Shown piece after piece: positions 5,658-7,061 of a stretch of 7,061 nucleotides of DNA. The DNA lies in assembly GCA_964384625.1 (NCBI GenBank), contig CAYLNH010000334.1, positions 1 through 7,061 of the forward strand, read 5' to 3'. The notes beneath the pieces were generated by a model that was given only the letters and a program-made list of their open reading frames with translations, had not been told where the DNA came from and did not search any database. Positions within the stretch are counted from its first letter, which is position 1. Each line of letters opens with the position of its first letter. Position numbers and translations under genes: made by a program. The stretch comes from CAYLNH01 sp964384625. GTDB taxonomy: Bacteria; Verrucomicrobiota; Lentisphaeria; JABSQK01.

Positions 5658-5810
5658 ATGAGAGCTTATAACACCACGAAACCGATAAACCATCATCATG
5701 ACAACCACGATTTGCCGGATTGGGCCGTTGGAATCCTCGGCTTGATTCTCTGTCTCGTGTTGTTTGTGATTGCAACCGTGATCGGCGGGTTCATCCCGAT
5801 CCCGGGTTGA
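5658..5810 (+). CDS. 50-residue His-rich single-span membrane peptide
   Basis: A short reading frame encodes a polar N-terminus with the His/Asp cluster NHHHDNHD (11-18), a membrane segment at about 22-42 (WAVGILGLILCLVLFVIATV) and the C-terminal motif GGFIPIPG (43-50), where it stops. That ending resembles the GWWFPPPS and GWIIPVPS membrane exits of the proteins at 1801-2175 and 3328-3639, but the zipper glycines and the charged tail are absent. A TAG codon at 5652-5654 closes the frame upstream, so ATG 5658 is the only reasonable start. No Shine-Dalgarno is present, and a promoter places the transcript start at this ATG. The stop lies 31 bases before the first prepilin gene, suggesting co-transcription. 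The uninterrupted hydrophobic run between polar ends argues that it is a real gene, but its small size leaves doubt. Function unknown; a pilin-assembly partner is a guess from position. Confidence 0.6.
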   Translation: MRAYNTTKPINHHHDNHDLPDWAVGILGLILCLVLFVIATVIGGFIPIPG

Positions 5811-5841
5811 ACCCGCCGGTCCACCACTGAGAGGGAGTGCC

Positions 5842-6432
5842 ATGGAAGATTCGCCGGAAAGCCAGGCCGTGAGCCAGTGGCGAGCGTCGTTTACAATGAT
5901 TGAGCTGATCATTGTCGTCATCTGCATCGTGATCATCGGACTGTTTGTCGGTTTTTTGATTCCCCTTCTTGACCGCCATGACCACCGCCATACCGCCCGT
6001 CGTTTGAACTGCGCCGGCAACCTCAAGCAGATCGGGCTGGCGCTGGTAATGTATTCCGGCGAGAACGACGGTTTCTTCCTCCAGTCTCCCGACGGCACCA
6101 ACTTCGAGCCGCTGAACGCACAGGGGATCCTGAACGACGGCAACGTTTACGGTTGCCCGTCGGCAACGAAACTGATGACCACGGCTGCAGCCAGCAGTTA
6201 CTGGTACGCCGGCTCCGGGTTGAGGGATGACCATCCGGCTGCCTCCGAGACGTTGCTCGCCTACGATCAACCCGGCAACCATTCCGACAACCAGTGGATG
6301 AACGCCCTCTTTATCGACGTTCACGTGGAGGGCGCTAAACCCGACGGCAGCAAGACCTGGAACACCTATCCCCCACCCCGCGGCGTGCCGCCGCCGAAAA
6401 AGACAACAGCGCAACCGGGAGAAGAACCATGA
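5842..6432 (+). CDS. Prepilin-like protein 1 (type IV pilin/pseudopilin fold), variant leader
   Basis: This encodes a 196-residue type IV pilin-like protein. The cleavage/methylation region reads RAS-FTMIEL, with Phe17 as the mature N-terminus and the conserved Glu at mature +5 (E21), followed by a hydrophobic helix (17-43). The leader is unusual: 16 residues, acidic (MEDSPES), only one Arg, and Ser instead of Gly at -1, the position prepilin peptidase usually requires. After a His-rich turn (DRHDHRH, 44-50) comes a globular domain with C57 and a YGCPS cysteine. H147-x11-D159-V160 stands where the PVC-type H-X9-DG motif is expected, with Val replacing the Gly. A proline-rich tail (178-196) is absent from its paralogue. 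Residues 53-177 are 62% identical (78 of 125, ungapped hand count) to the next gene's product. GAGGGA (5831-5836), five bases upstream, supports the start. Likely a surface or pseudopilus component. Confidence 0.87.
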   Translation: MEDSPESQAVSQWRASFTMIELIIVVICIVIIGLFVGFLIPLLDRHDHRHTARRLNCAGNLKQIGLALVMYSGENDGFFLQSPDGTNFEPLNAQGILNDGNVYGCPSATKLMTTAAASSYWYAGSGLRDDHPAASETLLAYDQPGNHSDNQWMNALFIDVHVEGAKPDGSKTWNTYPPPRGVPPPKKTTAQPGEEP

Positions 6433-6917
6433 GAAGACGTCGTGGATTCACACTGATTGAGATTCTGGTGGTGATCACGATCATCACGATCCTGGCCGGC
6501 ATGCTGGTGCCGGTGTTGTCGAAGGCCCGTGAGAAAGCGCGCCGCGTGAATTGTGCCGGCAACCTGAAGTGCAGCGGTCTGGCGCTGTTGATGTACTCGG
6601 GTGAGAACAGCGGCTTCTTTCCGTTGACACCGCCGGGCAACAACTGGGAGCCGCTGAACACGGAGGGCGTCCTGAACGACGGCAAGATCTACGGCTGCCC
6701 GTCGGCAAGCAACATGAAATCCACGGCCGCGGATACGAACTACGCGTTCATGTGCTCCGGCATCAAGGACGACAACGCCAACCCGACAGCAACGAGCATC
6801 TGCTACGATCTGTCGGGCAATCACCCGGGCAACCAGTGGATGAACTGTCTGTTCGTCGACGGCCACGTCGAAGGCGCCAAACCGGACGGCAGCAAGACGT
6901 GGAATCAGTACCCGTAA
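6429..6917 (+). CDS. Prepilin-like protein 2 (type IV pilin/pseudopilin fold), canonical leader
   Basis: This encodes a 162-residue pilin-like protein with a textbook prepilin signal: basic leader MRRRRG, cleavage before F7, FTLIEI with Glu at mature +5 (E11), a hydrophobic helix to about residue 30, then KAREKARR. The globular part (38-162) aligns without gaps with the preceding gene's product, including NCAGNLK, MYSGEN, LNDG, YGCPSA and the ending HVEGAKPDGSKTWN-YP. H132-x11-D144-G145 is a two-residue-longer form of the H-X9-DG motif of pilin-like proteins from planctomycetes and relatives. The start codon overlaps the previous stop (ATGA at 6429-6432), with GGGAGAAG just upstream, so translation is probably coupled and amounts matched. 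The pair clearly arose by tandem duplication. A filament or pseudopilus subunit is expected; the exact machine cannot be told because no assembly ATPase, peptidase or secretin gene is in view. Confidence 0.92.
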   Translation: MRRRRGFTLIEILVVITIITILAGMLVPVLSKAREKARRVNCAGNLKCSGLALLMYSGENSGFFPLTPPGNNWEPLNTEGVLNDGKIYGCPSASNMKSTAADTNYAFMCSGIKDDNANPTATSICYDLSGNHPGNQWMNCLFVDGHVEGAKPDGSKTWNQYP

Positions 6918-6927
6918 GGACGGTCTG

Positions 6928-7061
6928 ATGAGTATCAGGGAACTGGCATGGAAAGGCATCATGACGCTGCTTGTCGTTGGTTTGGCAACAGCCGTTGTCC
7001 TTCCCCATCTAAGGGTCCGCGCGGAAATAACTTCACATTTTGAGAGACTTTCAAGAGTCGC
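6928..7061 (+). CDS. Exported protein, N-terminal fragment (runs off the window)
   Basis: An open frame begins at ATG 6928 and continues without a stop for 44 codons to the window edge. It starts MSIRELAWKG, continues with a hydrophobic stretch (IMTLLVVGLATAVVLP, about 11-26) and then HLRVRAEITSHFERLSRV. This is a plausible signal peptide with a V-R-A cleavage site, or alternatively an N-terminal membrane anchor. TAAGGA at 6915-6920 serves both as the stop codon of the prepilin gene (TAA) and as the ribosome site (AAGGA), seven bases before the ATG, so the gene belongs to the same operon. Too little is present to name the family. Large exported proteins downstream of such pilin-like genes are plausible in this group of bacteria. 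Confidence 0.7.
   Translation, partial: MSIRELAWKGIMTLLVVGLATAVVLPHLRVRAEITSHFERLSRV

Overview
The window is GC-rich bacterial chromosome (by eye around 60% G+C), with Shine-Dalgarno sites in front of most genes and sigma70-like promoters. Two tandem prepilin-like proteins carrying a variant of the H-X9-DG motif suggest the Planctomycetes-Verrucomicrobia-Lentisphaerae group. Lentisphaerota or Kiritimatiellota is my best guess, because small type IV-pilin-like proteins are strongly expanded there. The phylum is inference; there is no rRNA or marker gene to confirm it.

Layout from left to right. Bases 1-293 hold no convincing gene. Bases 294-1766 (+) encode a Ycf46-type AAA+ ATPase. Three short minus-strand genes follow, each apparently its own unit: a single-span membrane protein (1801-2175) with a promoter at 2288-2315; a small lipoprotein (2752-3132) with a strong terminator at 2700-2731; and a second single-span membrane protein (3328-3639) with a terminator at 3275-3309, a promoter at 3740-3768 and a 5'-leader hairpin. 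The gene-free stretch 2316-2699 contains a large nested inverted repeat.

On the plus strand, a good promoter (4101-4129) drives a 340-residue exported protein (4154-5176). It has four Cys4 zinc-finger modules and a C-terminal HExxH metalloprotease motif, the architecture of eukaryotic DA1 (LIM plus peptidase). A 480-base gap follows, packed with short palindromes that have AAC or TAAC loops and look like an interspersed repeat. Last comes a tight plus-strand operon: a 50-residue His-rich membrane peptide (5658-5810), prepilin-like protein 1 (5842-6432), prepilin-like protein 2 (6429-6917, ATGA overlap), and the start of an exported protein that runs off the end (6928-7061).

The genes do not form one recognisable pathway. 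Nearly all are cell-envelope proteins: two lipid- or signal-peptide-exported, two pilin-like, three small membrane-anchored. The two small minus-strand membrane proteins share a glycine-zipper membrane segment that exits through GWxxPxPS, and the 50-residue peptide ends in a related GGFIPIPG. I see this as a possible undescribed small-protein family. The other items most worth following are the exported DA1-like metalloprotease, the first prepilin with its unusual acidic leader and Ser in place of Gly at the cleavage site, and the two repeat structures.
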